NCBI GenBank assembly: GCA_002784505.1
Contig: PFLF01000093.1
Coordinates: forward strand, 1 to 6,820
DNA from: Candidatus Roizmanbacteria bacterium CG_4_10_14_0_8_um_filter_39_9
GTDB lineage: Bacteria; Patescibacteriota; Microgenomatia; UBA1406; GWC2-37-13
Length of the DNA: 6,820 bases
Direction: 5' to 3'
The translations under genes and the position numbers were made by a program. This document shows, in pieces, positions 5,903 through 6,820 of this stretch (the stretch's first letter is position 1; each line of letters starts with the position of its first letter). The notes below the pieces were generated by a model that worked only from the letters and a program-made list of their open reading frames with translations, had not been told where the DNA came from and did not search any database.

Positions 5903-6820
5903 GCAGACGCTTTTTTGAGATGTCCAAGTACGGTCTTGCTCTTCAATATCTCAACCGAGCGTGCCATTTTTCTTTTCTCATCCGAGGACAGAGGGATTTC
6001 CAAAACCCGTTCAACGCCATTTTTTCCAATGACGCACGGCACACTAATTGAAACATTTTTATGTCCATATTGACCGCTGAGCATAGTTGAAACAGGGAAG
6101 ACCCGTTTTGTGTTGCTGAGGACTGCGTATACCAGTTGACTGACCACCACACCAATCGCATAGTAGGTAGACCCTTTTGACGCAATAATTTCGTATGCGG
6201 CATCACGGGCTTTTATATAAGCTTCCTCAGCTTTTTTTAAAGAAAAGCCGGGCATTTCCATAAGGGGGAGTCCTCCAATATCGGCACAGGAATAGGTTGG
6301 AAATGAACTGTCACCATGTTCTCCAAGGATATATGCGTGAATACTTTTTGGATTAATATTCAATGATTCGGAAAGATAAAATCGGAATCTTGCCGAGTCA
6401 AGACAGGTTCCGCTTCCGAAGATATGTCCGATTGGCGCCCTAACTACTTGATTTGCTTTAAAAGTAAGAATATCAACAGGATTGGTGACCATAATCACAA
6501 TGCAGTTTGGCGCATATTTCATTATCTGTGGAAGTGAGAATTCAACTATCTCGGTATTTTTTGCCATCAAGTCCAGCCTGCTTTCTCCCGGTTTTTGGGC
6601 GGCTCCTGCAGTAAACACCACCACATCACTCCCAGCAACATCTTCAAAGGAATTTGTTGCTTTAATATTAGTTGTTCCTAAAAATGTCAGACTGTGCTGA
6701 AATTCAAGCTGCTCGCCATGCATCTTATCTTTATTGCGCCCGTAAAGTACCAGATTTCTCGTGGTGTCACGAAGCAGCATAGCATATGCTGCGCTCATCC
6801 CCACCTTTCCGCCGCCGAAA
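5899..6820 (-). CDS. ldh: L-lactate dehydrogenase, N-terminus beyond window
   Basis: The frame is open through the window edge; 306 residues are visible, lacking only roughly the first ten. It reduces pyruvate to L-lactate, re-oxidising a nicotinamide cofactor in fermentation. Counting from the first visible residue: dinucleotide-binding GGGKVG (2-7), AQKPGESRLDL with the lactate-selecting Gln 75 (an Arg here would mean malate dehydrogenase) and catalytic Arg 81, TNPVD (112-116), Asp 141 and Arg 144 in LDSARFRF, proton-relay His 168 in GEHGD, and Thr 218 in STYY. Arg 146 and His 161 match the fructose-1,6-bisphosphate site of Bacillus enzymes. The aspartate normally ending the second strand is replaced (VLYGRN, Gly 27-Arg 28), suggesting NADP(H). 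The promoter lies outside the window. The small membrane-protein gene follows after 31 bases. Confidence 0.93.
   Translation of the reverse strand, partial: FGGGKVGMSAAYAMLLRDTTRNLVLYGRNKDKMHGEQLEFQHSLTFLGTTNIKATNSFEDVAGSDVVVFTAGAAQKPGESRLDLMAKNTEIVEFSLPQIMKYAPNCIVIMVTNPVDILTFKANQVVRAPIGHIFGSGTCLDSARFRFYLSESLNINPKSIHAYILGEHGDSSFPTYSCADIGGLPLMEMPGFSLKKAEEAYIKARDAAYEIIASKGSTYYAIGVVVSQLVYAVLSNTKRVFPVSTMLSGQYGHKNVSISVPCVIGKNGVERVLEIPLSSDEKRKMARSVEILKSKTVLGHLKKASA

Noticed and set aside
5770..6051. Plus-strand open frame of 93 codons
   Set aside because: It is antisense to the lactate dehydrogenase end and the small membrane gene, has no promoter, and resembles no protein.

Overview
The window is bacterial, moderately AT-rich and very compact. 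All genes end at standard stop codons, and TGA is used as a true stop, which argues against the lineages that recode it. Clear Shine-Dalgarno sequences are absent at every start I could inspect, and several starts sit 5-9 bases downstream of a -10 box, suggesting leaderless mRNAs. With the divergent housekeeping proteins, single-strand gene runs and fermentative lactate dehydrogenase, this suggests a Candidate Phyla Radiation (Patescibacteria) genome, perhaps Microgenomates-like. That placement is inference from impression, not from a search.

Layout. Positions 1-1272 hold the C-terminal two thirds of a copper-type P1B ATPase, followed by a perfect 28-base palindrome (1273-1300). A Nudix hydrolase (1323-1808) and an AlaX tRNA-editing protein (1824-2558) follow on the same strand; each has its own -10 box almost at its start codon. 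A minus-strand Lon-like AAA+ ATPase (2555-3625) converges on alaX, and the two stop codons share one TTAA. An 80-base divergent promoter region separates it from groES (3706-4011) and groEL (4039-5703). A bidirectional terminator (5726-5761) then serves groEL and, from the other strand, an overlooked 35-residue membrane peptide (5760-5867) and a partial L-lactate dehydrogenase (5899-6820).

Functionally the window combines metal export, nucleotide clean-up, correction of mischarged tRNA-Ala, GroEL/ES protein folding and lactate fermentation. The most unusual items are the Lon-like protein, which keeps all ATPase motifs but has neither a protease domain nor the usual aromatic pore loop; the tiny membrane protein with its own leaderless promoter; and a lactate dehydrogenase whose NAD-selecting aspartate is replaced by Gly-Arg, an NADP-type signature. 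No stretch over 300 bases lacks a gene; the longest gap between genes is about 80 bases.
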